From contig NZ_NIRS01000003.1 in NCBI RefSeq assembly GCF_002934665.1, forward strand, positions 744,001 through 808,000: 64,000 bases of DNA, given 5' to 3'. Position numbers and translations under genes: made by a program. This stretch comes from Pseudomonas laurylsulfatiphila (GTDB lineage Bacteria > Pseudomonadota > Gammaproteobacteria > Pseudomonadales > Pseudomonadaceae). Positions within the stretch are counted from its first letter, which is position 1. Every line of letters begins with the position of its first letter. Below, piece by piece: positions 7,968 through 18,666 of this stretch. The notes below the pieces were generated by a model. It had not been told where the DNA came from. It did not search any database and saw only the letters and a list, made by a program, of their open reading frames with translations.

Positions 7968-9149
7968 TTACCGCTCGATCAGCGCAATGCGCTTGTTGTA
8001 CCAGTTCATCAGCAGGGAAATGCTGATACTGATCGCCAGGTACACGCTCATGGTGATCGCAATCACCTCGATCGCCTGGCCGGTCTGGTTGAGCACGGTC
8101 CCGGCGAACAGCGAGACCATTTCCGGATAACCGATACCGGCCGCCAGCGAGGAGTTCTTCGCCAGGTTCAGGTATTGGCTGGTCAGCGGTGGAATGATCA
8201 CGCGCAGGGCTTGCGGGATGATCACCTTGCGCAGGGTCGGACCGTTGCGCAGGCCGAGGGAATGCGCCGCTTCGGTCTGGCCATGGCTGACCGACTTGAT
8301 GCCCGAGCGCACGATCTCGGCAATGAACGCCGCGGTGTACACGGTCAGGGCCAGTGTCAGCGCCAGCAGTTCGGGGATCAGCACCCAGCCACCGACGAAG
8401 TTGAAGCCTTGCAGCTTCGGCATTTCCCAGTGCAGCGGCGCGCCGAAGATCAGTGCGCACAAGGCCGGGATCACCAGGAACAGTGCCAGGCCGGTCCAGA
8501 ACTTGTGGAACGGCACGCCAGTTTCTTCGAAGCGCTTGGTGGCCCAACGACTCATCAGCACGATGGCGACGATGGCGACTACAACGCTGACCACAAACGG
8601 CCAGAAACCGTCCGCCATCAACGCCGCCGGCATGTTCAGGCCACGACTGCTGACAAAGAAGGTGTCGCCGAAATTGTGACTGTTGCGCGGCCCCGGCATG
8701 GTCAGGAACACCGCGAAGTACCAGAACAGGATTTGCAGCAGCGGCGGAATGTTGCGGAAAACTTCCACATACACCGTCGCCAGCTTGGCGATGATCCAGT
8801 TCTTCGACAGCCGCGCCACACCCACGATGAAACCCAGGATCGTCGCCAGGATTACGCCGATGAAAGTCACCAGCAGCGTGTTGAGCAGGCCGATGACAAA
8901 CACCCGGGCGTATGTGTCCGCTTCGGTGTAGTCGATCAGGTGTTGAGCGATGCCGAAACCGGCACTGCGCTCCAGAAAGTCGAAACCGGAGGTAATGCCC
9001 CGGTGCTGCAGGTTGGTCTGGGTGTTATCGAACAGATACCAGCCCAGCGAGACCACCCCGATAATCGTGATGATCTGAAATACCCACGCACGCACTCGTG
9101 GATCGCTGAGGCTGAGCCTCTGCTTAGGTGCGCCGATTGAATTTTGCAT
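7968..9149 (-). CDS. aapQ: Amino-acid ABC transporter permease AapQ
   Basis: 393 aa inner-membrane permease, the partner of AapM. The N-terminal ~200 residues contain a span, a periplasmic loop and the start of the permease core (LLNTLLVTFIGVILATILGF). A long insertion precedes the EAA loop (GQTEAAHSLGLRNGPTLRKV). This size is typical of AapQ. A perfect hairpin separates it from aapJ, which is common where the binding protein must be made in excess over the permease. Confidence 0.92.
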   Translation of the reverse strand: MQNSIGAPKQRLSLSDPRVRAWVFQIITIIGVVSLGWYLFDNTQTNLQHRGITSGFDFLERSAGFGIAQHLIDYTEADTYARVFVIGLLNTLLVTFIGVILATILGFIVGVARLSKNWIIAKLATVYVEVFRNIPPLLQILFWYFAVFLTMPGPRNSHNFGDTFFVSSRGLNMPAALMADGFWPFVVSVVVAIVAIVLMSRWATKRFEETGVPFHKFWTGLALFLVIPALCALIFGAPLHWEMPKLQGFNFVGGWVLIPELLALTLALTVYTAAFIAEIVRSGIKSVSHGQTEAAHSLGLRNGPTLRKVIIPQALRVIIPPLTSQYLNLAKNSSLAAGIGYPEMVSLFAGTVLNQTGQAIEVIAITMSVYLAISISISLLMNWYNKRIALIER

Positions 9150-9178
9150 GAAGTGCCCCGGAAATAATGGAACAGAAC

Positions 9179-9207
9179 ATCACCCGGTGGTTGGCCCACC
9201 GGGTGAT
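9179..9207 (-). other. aapJ-aapQ intercistronic hairpin (attenuator or mRNA stabiliser)
   Basis: ATCACCCGGTGG and CCACCGGGTGAT form a perfect 12-bp stem with a 5-nt loop between the binding-protein gene and the first permease gene. There is no U-run, so partial read-through or protection of the aapJ 3' end is more likely than full termination. Confidence 0.7.
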
Positions 9208-9214
9208 AGAACCA

Positions 9215-10246
9215 TCAGCGCACTGGTGGTGCGTATTGAATGCCGCCAGCGTTCCACAGAGCGTTCAGCCCGCGGTCGATTTCCAGCGGAGTGCTCTTGC
9301 CGAGGTTTTTCTCGAACACTTCGCCGTAGTTACCCACTTGCTTGACGATTTGCACGACCCAGTCTTTCTTCACTTTCAGGTCTTTGCCGTATTCACCGTC
9401 GGTACCCAGCAGACGGGCAACGTCAGGGTTCTTGGTGCCCTTGGCTTCGGCTTCGACGTTCTTCGATGTGATGCCGGCTTCTTCAGCGTTGAGCATGGCG
9501 TAGCCAGTCCAGCGCACGATGGCCAGCCACTCGTCGTCGCCATTACGCACGACAGGGCCCAGAGGTTCCTTGGAAATGGTTTCCGGCAGAACCACGTAGT
9601 CCTTCGGCGCAGCCAGCTTACTGCGCTGGGCGAACAGCTGGGATTTGTCGGAGGTCAGTACGTCGCAACGACCGGATTCCAGCGACTTGGCGCTTTCGTC
9701 GGAGGTGTCGAAGGTGATCGGGGTGTATTTCAGGCCGTTGCCGCGGAAGTAGTCGGAAACGTTCAGTTCGGTAGTGGTACCGGCCTGGATGCAGATGGTT
9801 GCACCGTCCAGCTCTTTAGCGCTTTTCACGCCCAGCTTGTTGTTTACCAGGAAGCCGATGCCGTCGTAGTAGGTGATGAAGCCCGGGAATTTCAGGCCCA
9901 TGCCCGCGTCACGGGAACTGGTCATGGTGGTGTTGCGCGACAGAATGTCGATTTCGCCGGACTGCAGCGCGGTGAAGCGCTCCTTGGCGTTCAACTGGCT
10001 GAACTTGACCTTGGTCGCGTCGCCGAAGACAGCCGCCGCCACTGCACGGCAGTAGTCAGCATCGATACCGACGATCTTGCCGGTGGAATCCGGAACCGAG
10101 AAGCCTGGCAGGCCATCGCTGACGCCACACTGCACGAAACCTTTCTTCATCACTGCATCCAGGGTTGCACCCGCCTGGGCAAACCCGCTGACACCGAGTA
10201 CCGCGGCTGCAGTCACGATAGCCAGGGTGGATTTCAACATCTTCAT
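9215..10246 (-). CDS. aapJ: Periplasmic amino-acid binding protein AapJ
   Basis: 343 aa. A signal peptide of about 25 residues (MKMLKSTLAIVTAAAVLGVS... ending FAQA) targets it to the periplasm. The mature part is a family-3 solute-binding protein with VQCGVSDGLPGFSVPDSTG, the DADYCRAVAAAVFG motif and RFTALQSGEIDILSRNTTMT. It delivers polar amino acids (probably Asp/Glu and relatives) to AapQM. It is first in aapJQMP. A long upstream region carries a sigma-54-like promoter. In related pseudomonads the acidic amino-acid importer is controlled by a two-component system acting with sigma-54; that it applies here is inference. Confidence 0.93.
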   Translation of the reverse strand: MKMLKSTLAIVTAAAVLGVSGFAQAGATLDAVMKKGFVQCGVSDGLPGFSVPDSTGKIVGIDADYCRAVAAAVFGDATKVKFSQLNAKERFTALQSGEIDILSRNTTMTSSRDAGMGLKFPGFITYYDGIGFLVNNKLGVKSAKELDGATICIQAGTTTELNVSDYFRGNGLKYTPITFDTSDESAKSLESGRCDVLTSDKSQLFAQRSKLAAPKDYVVLPETISKEPLGPVVRNGDDEWLAIVRWTGYAMLNAEEAGITSKNVEAEAKGTKNPDVARLLGTDGEYGKDLKVKKDWVVQIVKQVGNYGEVFEKNLGKSTPLEIDRGLNALWNAGGIQYAPPVR

Positions 10247-11371
<1,125 letters not shown>

Positions 11372-11481
11372 CCCTTCAGGTTCCTTTCTTTGTTTAAAAG
11401 GCCCCTTTGATCCATCCCACTACGCCGCGCCCGATTCTTGCATTACACTGGCCGGCGTACATTCCTTAACCAATTGATGAG

Positions 11482-12972
11482 ATGACCGTGCTCAAAGCAC
11501 TCAAGAAAATGTTCGGTAAAAGCGAGACTGAGCAACTCGCGCCAGTCCCCAGCGCTCCGTCTCACGCTCCCAGCCACCGCACCGACGGTAATCAGTCTGA
11601 ACGGGCCGCAACCACCGCGGCACCCAAGCATGAGCCGAAGCCCGCACCCGCTGCCCAGCCGGTGGCGATAGCAGCCCCGGAACAGCCGCTCAGCGAAACA
11701 CCGAAACCCGCCAAACCGCGCCGCGAACCCAAGCCCAAGGCGCCGGTCATCCCATGGAAACTCGAAGATTTCGTTGTCGAGCCCCAGGAAGGCAAAACCC
11801 GTTTCCACGACTTCAAGCTGGCCCCTGAACTGATGCACGCCATCCAGGACCTGGGCTTCCCGTATTGCACGCCGATCCAGGCACAGGTGCTGGGCTTCAC
11901 CCTCGCCGGCAAAGATGCCATCGGCCGCGCCCAGACCGGTACCGGCAAAACCGCTGCGTTCCTGATCTCGATCATCACCCAGTTGCTGCAAACCCCGCCG
12001 CCGAAAGAGCGCTACATGGGTGAGCCACGGGCGCTGATCATCGCGCCGACCCGCGAACTGGTGGTACAGATCGCCAAGGACGCCGCCGACCTGACCAAGT
12101 ACACCGGCCTCAACGTCATGACCTTCGTCGGTGGCATGGACTTCGACAAGCAGCTCAAGCACCTCGAAGCCCGCCACTGCGACATTCTGGTGGCCACGCC
12201 GGGCCGCCTGCTGGACTTCAACCAACGCGGCGACGTGCATCTGGACATGGTCGAAGTGATGGTGCTGGACGAAGCCGACCGTATGCTCGACATGGGCTTC
12301 ATCCCGCAAGTGCGCCAGATCATTCGCCAGACGCCGCCGAAGGCCGAGCGCCAGACGCTGCTGTTCTCCGCGACCTTCACCGAAGACGTGATGAACCTGG
12401 CCAAGCAATGGACCACCGACCCTGCCATCGTCGAAATCGAAGTCACCAACGTGGCCAACGAAAACGTCGAGCAGCACATCTACGCCGTGGCCGCTGCCGA
12501 CAAATACAAACTGCTCTACAACCTGGTCAACGACAATGGCTGGGAGCGCGTGATCGTGTTCGCCAACCGCAAGGATGAAGTGCGGCGCATCGAAGAACGC
12601 CTGGTGCGCGACGGCATCAACGCCGCGCAACTGTCCGGCGACGTGCCGCAGCACAAGCGCATCAAGACCCTCGAAGGCTTCCGCGAAGGCAAGATCCGCG
12701 TCCTGGTCGCCACCGACGTGGCCGGTCGCGGCATCCACATCGACGGCATCAGCCACGTGATCAACTTCACCCTGCCGGAAGTGCCGGACGACTACGTGCA
12801 CCGCATCGGACGGACCGGTCGCGCTGGCGCCGACGGTGTGTCCATCAGCTTTGCCGGTGAAGACGACTCCTACCAGTTACCGTCCATCGAGGAAAAACTG
12901 GGGCGCAAGATCAGCTGTGAAACACCACCGACGCATCTGTTGCGGGCGGTTGAGCGCAAGCGTCCACACTAA
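11482..12972 (+). CDS. rhlB: DEAD-box ATP-dependent RNA helicase RhlB
   Basis: 496 aa. It unwinds structured RNA and is typically a degradosome partner of RNase E. A basic, Pro/Ala-rich, low-complexity N-terminal extension (about residues 10-105) is longer than in enterobacterial RhlB. It is followed by the Q-motif (about 108-133), Walker A AQTGTGKT at 150-157, PTREL near 190, DEAD at 263-266, SAT at 296-298, and the C-terminal RecA domain with [11 protein letters not shown] good hairpin terminator follows. The order rhlB-dauBAR is conserved in Pseudomonas as I recall. Confidence 0.9.
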   Translation: MTVLKALKKMFGKSETEQLAPVPSAPSHAPSHRTDGNQSERAATTAAPKHEPKPAPAAQPVAIAAPEQPLSETPKPAKPRREPKPKAPVIPWKLEDFVVEPQEGKTRFHDFKLAPELMHAIQDLGFPYCTPIQAQVLGFTLAGKDAIGRAQTGTGKTAAFLISIITQLLQTPPPKERYMGEPRALIIAPTRELVVQIAKDAADLTKYTGLNVMTFVGGMDFDKQLKHLEARHCDILVATPGRLLDFNQRGDVHLDMVEVMVLDEADRMLDMGFIPQVRQIIRQTPPKAERQTLLFSATFTEDVMNLAKQWTTDPAIVEIEVTNVANENVEQHIYAVAAADKYKLLYNLVNDNGWERVIVFANRKDEVRRIEERLVRDGINAAQLSGDVPQHKRIKTLEGFREGKIRVLVATDVAGRGIHIDGISHVINFTLPEVPDDYVHRIGRTGRAGADGVSISFAGEDDSYQLPSIEEKLGRKISCETPPTHLLRAVERKRPH

Positions 12973-12989
12973 ACGACGCTGAAAAGACA

Positions 12990-13021
12990 AGCGCAGCCGG
13001 AAACGGACTGCGCTTTTTTTT
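12990..13021 (+). terminator. rhlB intrinsic terminator
   Basis: AGCGCAG-N11-CTGCGCT is followed by a run of seven to eight T, just after the rhlB stop. Confidence 0.85.
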
Positions 13022-13050
13022 CGCCCGGATATTGTGAGATACAACTAAAA

Positions 13051-13063
13051 GTCCATAATGGAC
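13051..13063 (+). promoter_or_regulatory. Candidate DauR operator at dauB
   Basis: GTCCATAATGGAC is a perfect palindrome 32 bp before the dauB start. Nearly the same motif (GTCCAAGATGGAA on the minus strand) occurs upstream of the nearby binding-protein gene at 17028-17040. One regulator binding both is the simplest explanation, and DauR is the neighbour. This is inferred from sequence alone. Confidence 0.5.
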
Positions 13064-13095
13064 AAATTAGTTTACTTTCAGACCCGGAGCCGACC

Positions 13096-14040
13096 ATGTC
13101 CAATACGCCCCAAGTGATCAACCAACACCAGGCTCGCGAGTTGCTAGTGCAGGTCGACGTGCCGCAGATCCTGCGCAAAATGTTCCGTGACCTGGCGGCC
13201 GGGCAAGCTGTGCAACCGGCACAACAACTGGTGGAATTTCCCCAGGGCGCCGGCGACTTCATCAACTACCTGGGGGTGTTGGCCGAAGACGGCGTGTACG
13301 GCATCAAGACTTCGCCGTACATCGTCCGTGAGCAGGGACCCTTGGTGACCGCGTGGACTGTGCTGATGTCGATGCAGACCGGCCAGCCACTGTTGCTGTG
13401 CGACGCGGGTGAACTGACCACCGCGCGCACCGCCGCGACCACCGCCGTGGCGGTCGATGCCCTCGCGCCGCTGACTGCCAATCGCCTGGCCATCATCGGC
13501 AGCGGCAAAGTGGCCCAGGCACACCTGCATTACGTGAAAGGCCTGCGCGACTGGCAGAGCATCAGCCTGTACGCGCCGAACCTGAGCGAGGATGCTCAAA
13601 CCGTGAGCCTGCTGAAAAACATCGAGCCACGCCTGAACATCGTCGAGAGTCGCGAAGCTGCCGTGCAGGACGCCGACGTGATCATGCTCTGCACCTCATC
13701 CGCCGGTCCGGTGATCGATCCGTCGAGCTTGCGCAAACCGGCGCTGATCACCTCCATCAGCACCAACGCCCCGCGTGCCCACGAAGTGCCGCCGCAAAGC
13801 CTCAATGACATGCAGGTGTTCTGCGACTATCGCCTGACCACCCCGGGCGCGGCCGGTGAAATGCTCATCGCCGGCGAACAACATGGCTGGAACAAGAGCG
13901 CGATTGTCGGCGACCTGCCGGACCTGCTCAGCGATAAAGTCCAGCGTCCCGGTTACGATCGACATGTGTTTTTCCGCTCCATCGGCCTGGGCCTGGAAGA
14001 CATTGCGCTGGCCAATGCGATCTACCGCTTGCAGCCTTAA
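13096..14040 (+). CDS. dauB: DauB, ornithine cyclodeaminase/mu-crystallin-type NADPH-dependent L-arginine dehydrogenase
   Basis: 314 aa, cytoplasmic. In P. aeruginosa DauB reduces 2-ketoarginine with NADPH and ammonia to L-arginine, completing D-to-L racemisation of arginine after DauA. The fold is that of ornithine cyclodeaminase: conserved ELTTARTAATTAVAV at 106-120, then a Rossmann segment with GSGKVAQAH at 135-143. The family also contains true ornithine cyclodeaminases, so the call rests mainly on the neighbours dauA and dauR. The start follows a CGGAG site. The gene is separated from dauA by a REP repeat. Confidence 0.85.
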   Translation: MSNTPQVINQHQARELLVQVDVPQILRKMFRDLAAGQAVQPAQQLVEFPQGAGDFINYLGVLAEDGVYGIKTSPYIVREQGPLVTAWTVLMSMQTGQPLLLCDAGELTTARTAATTAVAVDALAPLTANRLAIIGSGKVAQAHLHYVKGLRDWQSISLYAPNLSEDAQTVSLLKNIEPRLNIVESREAAVQDADVIMLCTSSAGPVIDPSSLRKPALITSISTNAPRAHEVPPQSLNDMQVFCDYRLTTPGAAGEMLIAGEQHGWNKSAIVGDLPDLLSDKVQRPGYDRHVFFRSIGLGLEDIALANAIYRLQP

Positions 14041-14050
14041 CCTCACAAAC

Positions 14051-14139
14051 CTGTAGGAGCTGGCTTGCCAGCGATACAGACGCCGCGGTCCATCAGATAA
14101 ACCGCGGTGATGCTATCGCCGGCAAGCCGGCTCCTACAG
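14051..14139. repeat. REP-type inverted repeat (GGCTTGCCAGCGAT type)
   Basis: CTGTAGGAGCTGGCTTGCCA... mirrors ...CCGGCAAGCCGGCTCCTACAG. It sits inside the dauBA operon, between dauB and dauA, and also contains an inner CCGCGGT/ACCGCGG dyad. Confidence 0.8.
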
Positions 14140-14146
14140 GGACTAG

Positions 14147-15301
<1,155 letters not shown>

Positions 15302-15391
15302 GCTTGATCCTCAGGTGACGTGCCCCCACGATTACGGCACACTTTCAGCGCCCCTTTGATGGGGCGCTGACGCTGCCTGGAGTTCCACTGT

Positions 15392-16033
15392 ATGAACGCC
15401 CCCGAAAAAGACTCGGCCCTGGACGACACGTCCCTGGATAACTTCCACGCCATCGCCGACGCCATCGCCACGTTGTTTTTCCCCCACGCCGAAGTGGTGC
15501 TGCACGACCTGCGCACACAAAAGGTCGACTACATCGCCAACAACCTGTCCAAGCGGGAAATCGGCGACGACTCGGCGCTGGAAGACATGCTCAGCGACGA
15601 TGTCAGCGAACGAAACATCGGGCCGTATGAAAAGCTCAATTGGGATGGCCAGAAGATTCGCAGCCTCAGCACGGTACTTCGCAACAGCGAAGGTCATCCG
15701 CTGGCGGTGCTGTGCATCAACCTGAATATTTCTCTGTTCGAGAATGCCAAGGCCGCTTTGGACCTGTTCCTGTCGCCGACCAAGCTGATCCCGCAACCGG
15801 ATGCACTGTTCCGCGATGACTGGCAGGAGCGGATCAACACCTTCCTCCACGCCTGGCTGCGCGAACGTCAGTTGAGCCTGAACCTGCTGACCCGCGACCA
15901 CAAACGCGAGCTGGTGCTGGCGTTGCACGCCGAAGGCGCGTTCAAGGGCAAAAGCGCATCGAACTACGTGGCCAATGTGCTGAACATGGGCCGGGCGACG
16001 GTGTACAAGCATTTGAAGGAATTGAAGGGCTGA
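15392..16033 (+). CDS. dauR: DauR, YheO-type transcriptional regulator
   Basis: 213 aa. The N-terminal ~130 residues form a YheO-like PAS domain (YIANNLSKREIGDDSALED, LAVLCINLNIS). The C-terminus (about 155-213) is a helix-turn-helix with GKSASNYVANVLNMGRATVY. In P. aeruginosa DauR represses dauBAR and senses D-arginine or its product. The gene lies 90 bp after dauA and starts with a GGAG site 9 bp upstream. It probably controls dauB and the divergent binding-protein gene. Confidence 0.87.
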   Translation: MNAPEKDSALDDTSLDNFHAIADAIATLFFPHAEVVLHDLRTQKVDYIANNLSKREIGDDSALEDMLSDDVSERNIGPYEKLNWDGQKIRSLSTVLRNSEGHPLAVLCINLNISLFENAKAALDLFLSPTKLIPQPDALFRDDWQERINTFLHAWLRERQLSLNLLTRDHKRELVLALHAEGAFKGKSASNYVANVLNMGRATVYKHLKELKG

Positions 16034-16065
16034 GCCCTGAGAGACGTATTACCTGACAGGCCCCC

Positions 16066-16158
16066 TTCGCGAGCAGGCTCGCTCCCACAAGGGTTCTGCG
16101 CCGAACACAAAATCTGTGTTTGAGGGAGATCCAATGTGGGAGCGAGCCTGCTCGCGAA
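16066..16158. repeat. REP-type inverted repeat (GTGGGAGCGAGC / GCTCGCGA type)
   Basis: TTCGCGAGCAGGCTCGCTCCCACA pairs with TGTGGGAGCGAGCCTGCTCGCGAA. It lies between the convergent ends of dauR and the binding-protein gene. Confidence 0.85.
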
Positions 16159-16167
16159 AGCGATTGA

Positions 16168-16944
16168 TCAGTCGCCGTAGATATCCGACTTGAAATACTT
16201 CTCGGAAATCTTCTGGTACTCACCATTGGCACGAATGCCATCAATGGCCGTGTTCAACTCGCTGACCAACTCGGTGTTGCCCTTGCGCACGGCAATCCCC
16301 GCACCCTCGCCCACATACTTCGGATCTTTCAGCTCCGGCCCGACAAAGGCATAACCCTTGCCTCGCGGCATCGACAGGAAGTCATTGAGTGGAATGGTGT
16401 CGGCAAAAATCGCGTCGAGGCGACCGGCCGCCAGGTCCATGTAGATTTCTTCGTTGTTGCTGTAGCGCTTGACGTTGATGCCCTTGGGCTCGAACACCTC
16501 GGTGGCGTAACGGTCGGTGGTGGTGGCGCGCTGCACGCCGACGGTCTTGCCCTTGAGGCTGGCGTACTGGTCATCCACCATCGCGCCGTCCTTCATCACC
16601 AGGCGCGACGAAGTGAAATAGTACTTGTGGGTGAAGTCCACCGACTTCTTGCGGTCTTCATTGATGGTCATGGACGACAGCGCCATGTCGATTTTCTTCA
16701 CCTTCAGGGAAGGAATCAGACCGTCGAACTCGCCTTCGACCCACACACACTTGACCTTCATCTGCGCGCACAGCGCGTTGCCGATGTCGTAGTCGAAACC
16801 GACGATCTCGCCTTTATCGGATTTCGAGGCGAACGGCGGATACGCCGCTTCGATACCGATGCGCAGGGTTTTCTCGGCGGCGAACACAGAACTGCACGCC
16901 AACAGGCTCAGGGCCAGACCGGTGATGAGGGGGAACTTCTTCAT
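16168..16944 (-). CDS. Periplasmic basic amino-acid binding protein (family 3)
   Basis: 258 aa with a 22-residue signal peptide ([20 protein letters not shown] ending FAA). The mature part has the family-3 pattern: [31 protein letters not shown], two Cys ([10 protein letters not shown]) that form the usual disulfide of the lysine/arginine/ornithine group, and [20 protein letters not shown]. It most resembles ArgT/HisJ-like proteins, so arginine or ornithine is the likely ligand. No permease genes accompany it, so it probably feeds a transporter elsewhere. It converges on dauR and shares a palindromic promoter motif with dauB, pointing to joint control during D-arginine use. Confidence 0.88.
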   Translation of the reverse strand: MKKFPLITGLALSLLACSSVFAAEKTLRIGIEAAYPPFASKSDKGEIVGFDYDIGNALCAQMKVKCVWVEGEFDGLIPSLKVKKIDMALSSMTINEDRKKSVDFTHKYYFTSSRLVMKDGAMVDDQYASLKGKTVGVQRATTTDRYATEVFEPKGINVKRYSNNEEIYMDLAAGRLDAIFADTIPLNDFLSMPRGKGYAFVGPELKDPKYVGEGAGIAVRKGNTELVSELNTAIDGIRANGEYQKISEKYFKSDIYGD

Positions 16945-17027
16945 GTTCGTTTTCTCGCGGTTGTTGTTGGTTTGGCAAGACAGAAGAAAAAGCTGAAACG
17001 GGGTGGAAACCTTTTTTGTACTTATAA

Positions 17028-17040
17028 TTCCATCTTGGAC
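17028..17040 (-). promoter_or_regulatory. Candidate DauR operator at the binding-protein gene
   Basis: Minus strand GTCCAAGATGGAA matches the dauB palindrome at 10 of 13 positions, keeping both half-sites TCCA and TGGA. It lies 84 bp upstream of the start, followed by TTATAAGTAC, which could be a -10 region. Confidence 0.45.
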
Positions 17041-17134
17041 TTTTATGTATTGGTCGTCAATCAGGCAAATGCAGCCCGTGCCGGCCGATGGTCGGGTGGT
17101 GAATCCAGGAGTGATTGGTTGAATCGAAAGGCCT

Positions 17135-17226
17135 CATCGCGAGCAAGCTCGCTCCCACAGTTTCTGTGTCGTACACAAAAACTGTATTCACTGAAGATCA
17201 TTGTGGGAGCGGGCTTGCCCGCGATG
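17135..17226. repeat. REP-type inverted repeat (GTGGGAGCGAGC type)
   Basis: CATCGCGAGCAAGCTCGCTC... pairs with ...GAGCGGGCTTGCCCGCGATG, with GTGGGAG at the inner ends. It lies between the moaE stop and the binding-protein promoter. Confidence 0.8.
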
Positions 17227-17250
17227 ACTGACTTGAGAACGCCGCAGAAA

Positions 17251-17703
17251 CTACTGCTTCCAGCGATCCGCCGCCGCATGGTCACTGTCACGCCCCTCGA
17301 CCCACCGCGGCCCGTCGCTGGTGTTTTCCTTCTTCCAGAACGGCGCGCGGGTTTTCAGGTAATCCATGACAAAGGCGCAGGCGTCGAATGCCGCTTGGCG
17401 ATGAGCGCTGGCCGCGCCGACGAAGACAATCGGCTCACCCGGTTCCAGGGCGCCGATGCGGTGCAGCACTTCCAGCTTGAGCAGTGGCCAGCGCTGCTCG
17501 GCCTCGATGGCGATCTTGCCCAGGGCCTTTTCGGTCATGCCGGGATAGTGTTCGAGGAACATCCCGGCGACGTCCAGGCCGTCATTGAAGTCGCGCACAT
17601 AGCCGACAAAACTCACCACCGCACCCACACCGACATTGGCGTCGTGCATGGCGTTGACCTCGGCGCCCGGATCGAACGGCGTGGACTGCACGCGAATGGC
17701 CAT
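17251..17703 (-). CDS. moaE: Molybdopterin synthase catalytic subunit MoaE
   Basis: 150 aa, cytoplasmic. With MoaD it inserts two sulfurs into precursor Z (cPMP) to form molybdopterin. The catalytic region KTRAPFWKKE carries Lys117 and Lys124, spaced like the essential lysines of E. coli MoaE. HRIG and FVGAASAHRQAAFDAC are also typical. It follows moaD by 3 bp and is last in moaCDE. Confidence 0.95.
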   Translation of the reverse strand: MAIRVQSTPFDPGAEVNAMHDANVGVGAVVSFVGYVRDFNDGLDVAGMFLEHYPGMTEKALGKIAIEAEQRWPLLKLEVLHRIGALEPGEPIVFVGAASAHRQAAFDACAFVMDYLKTRAPFWKKENTSDGPRWVEGRDSDHAAADRWKQ

Positions 17704-17706
17704 GGT

Positions 17707-17949
17707 TCAGCCTCCGGTCACAGTCGGAAAGAATGCCACTTCATCGCCCTCGCTGACCGGCTCGTCGAGCTGGCAGAGGTCTTCATTGCGGGCGCACATC
17801 AGGTTCTGCTCGCTCAAGACCTCGGCACCGTCACGCTGGGCCAACAGCGCGCGGACATCGTCGACGGTGGCGAAGTTGCCTTCAACCTTCACCGAGTCCA
17901 GCCCCAGCGCTTCACGATAACGGGCGAAAAACTTCACGGTCACGTTCAT
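17707..17949 (-). CDS. moaD: Molybdopterin synthase sulfur carrier MoaD
   Basis: 80 aa ubiquitin-like protein. The C-terminal Gly-Gly (TVTGG) is the residue pair thiocarboxylated to donate sulfur to Moa[11 protein letters not shown] and the acidic middle are typical. The ATG at 17949 overlaps the moaC stop as ATGA, so a longer upstream extension is not used. Confidence 0.95.
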   Translation of the reverse strand: MNVTVKFFARYREALGLDSVKVEGNFATVDDVRALLAQRDGAEVLSEQNLMCARNEDLCQLDEPVSEGDEVAFFPTVTGG

Positions 17950-18419
17950 GGCTGCTCCGCCTGGAAATGTCCGCTCTTGCCGCCGACCTTCTCCAGCAGG
18001 CGCACGCTTTCGATGGTCATGCCGCGATCCACGGCCTTGCACATGTCGTAGATGGTCAGCGCGGCGACGCTGGCAGCGGTCAGGGCTTCCATCTCGACGC
18101 CGGTCTGCCCGGACAGCTTGCAGCGCGCCACGATGCGCACCGAATCGTCGCCTTCGGCACTGAGCTCGACCTTGACGCCAGTCAGCATCAGCGGATGGCA
18201 CAGGGGAATCAGATCGCTGGTTTTCTTCGCCGCCTGGATGCCGGCAATGCGCGCCACGGCAAACACATCACCCTTGGGGTGGCCGCCGCTGACGATCATC
18301 TGCAGGGTCTCGGGCAGCATGCGCACCAGCGCTTGGGCCGTCGCCTCACGGAACGTCACGGCTTTTTCAGTGACGTCGACCATGTTGGCGCGGCCTTGGG
18401 AATCGAGATGAGTCAGCAC
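17946..18419 (-). CDS. moaC: Cyclic pyranopterin monophosphate synthase MoaC
   Basis: 157 aa. It converts the MoaA product into cyclic pyranopterin monophosphate in molybdenum-cofactor synthesis. The signature [13 protein letters not shown] and the later [20 protein letters not shown], with its conserved Glu and Asp, mark the active site. It heads the moaCDE operon. A REP repeat and the phoH terminator lie upstream. Confidence 0.95.
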   Translation of the reverse strand: MLTHLDSQGRANMVDVTEKAVTFREATAQALVRMLPETLQMIVSGGHPKGDVFAVARIAGIQAAKKTSDLIPLCHPLMLTGVKVELSAEGDDSVRIVARCKLSGQTGVEMEALTAASVAALTIYDMCKAVDRGMTIESVRLLEKVGGKSGHFQAEQP

Positions 18420-18501
18420 GGGATTACTCCTGATCAGGAGCGTCGATTGTAAACCTGTGGGTCAATTTTTCGCACGCACGATTATCGGTCCACACATCCC
18501 C

Positions 18502-18603
18502 CTGTAGGAGCGAGCCTGCTCGCGAAAAACGCAAGGACAACGCGGTCATTCAGGCAACACGCATTATCGTTCACGTCCATCGCGAGCAGGCTCGCTCCTA
18601 CAG
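18502..18603. repeat. REP-type inverted repeat (GTAGGAGCGAGC / GCTCGCGA type)
   Basis: CTGTAGGAGCGAGCCTGCTC and GAGCAGGCTCGCTCCTACAG are perfect complements. It lies between the moaC promoter side and the phoH terminator. Confidence 0.85.
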
Positions 18604-18624
18604 GGTTTATGTGTCGGGCATGAA

Positions 18625-18655
18625 AAACCGGGCGGCTTTTGAGGCCGCCCGGTTT
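18625..18655. terminator. Terminator downstream of the PIN-PhoH gene
   Basis: AAACCGGGCGGC and GCCGCCCGGTTT form a perfect 12-bp stem around TTTTGAG, 12 bp beyond the PhoH stop. Its T-rich edge on the minus strand is short but the stem is very strong. Confidence 0.8.
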
Positions 18656-18666
18656 CGATGAAGCGA

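Noticed and set aside
6809..9140. Long plus-strand open frames (about 400 codons each) opposite aapM and aapQ
   Set aside because: His/Gln/Arg-rich translations typical of the reverse strand of GC-rich genes; the minus-strand permeases are certain.
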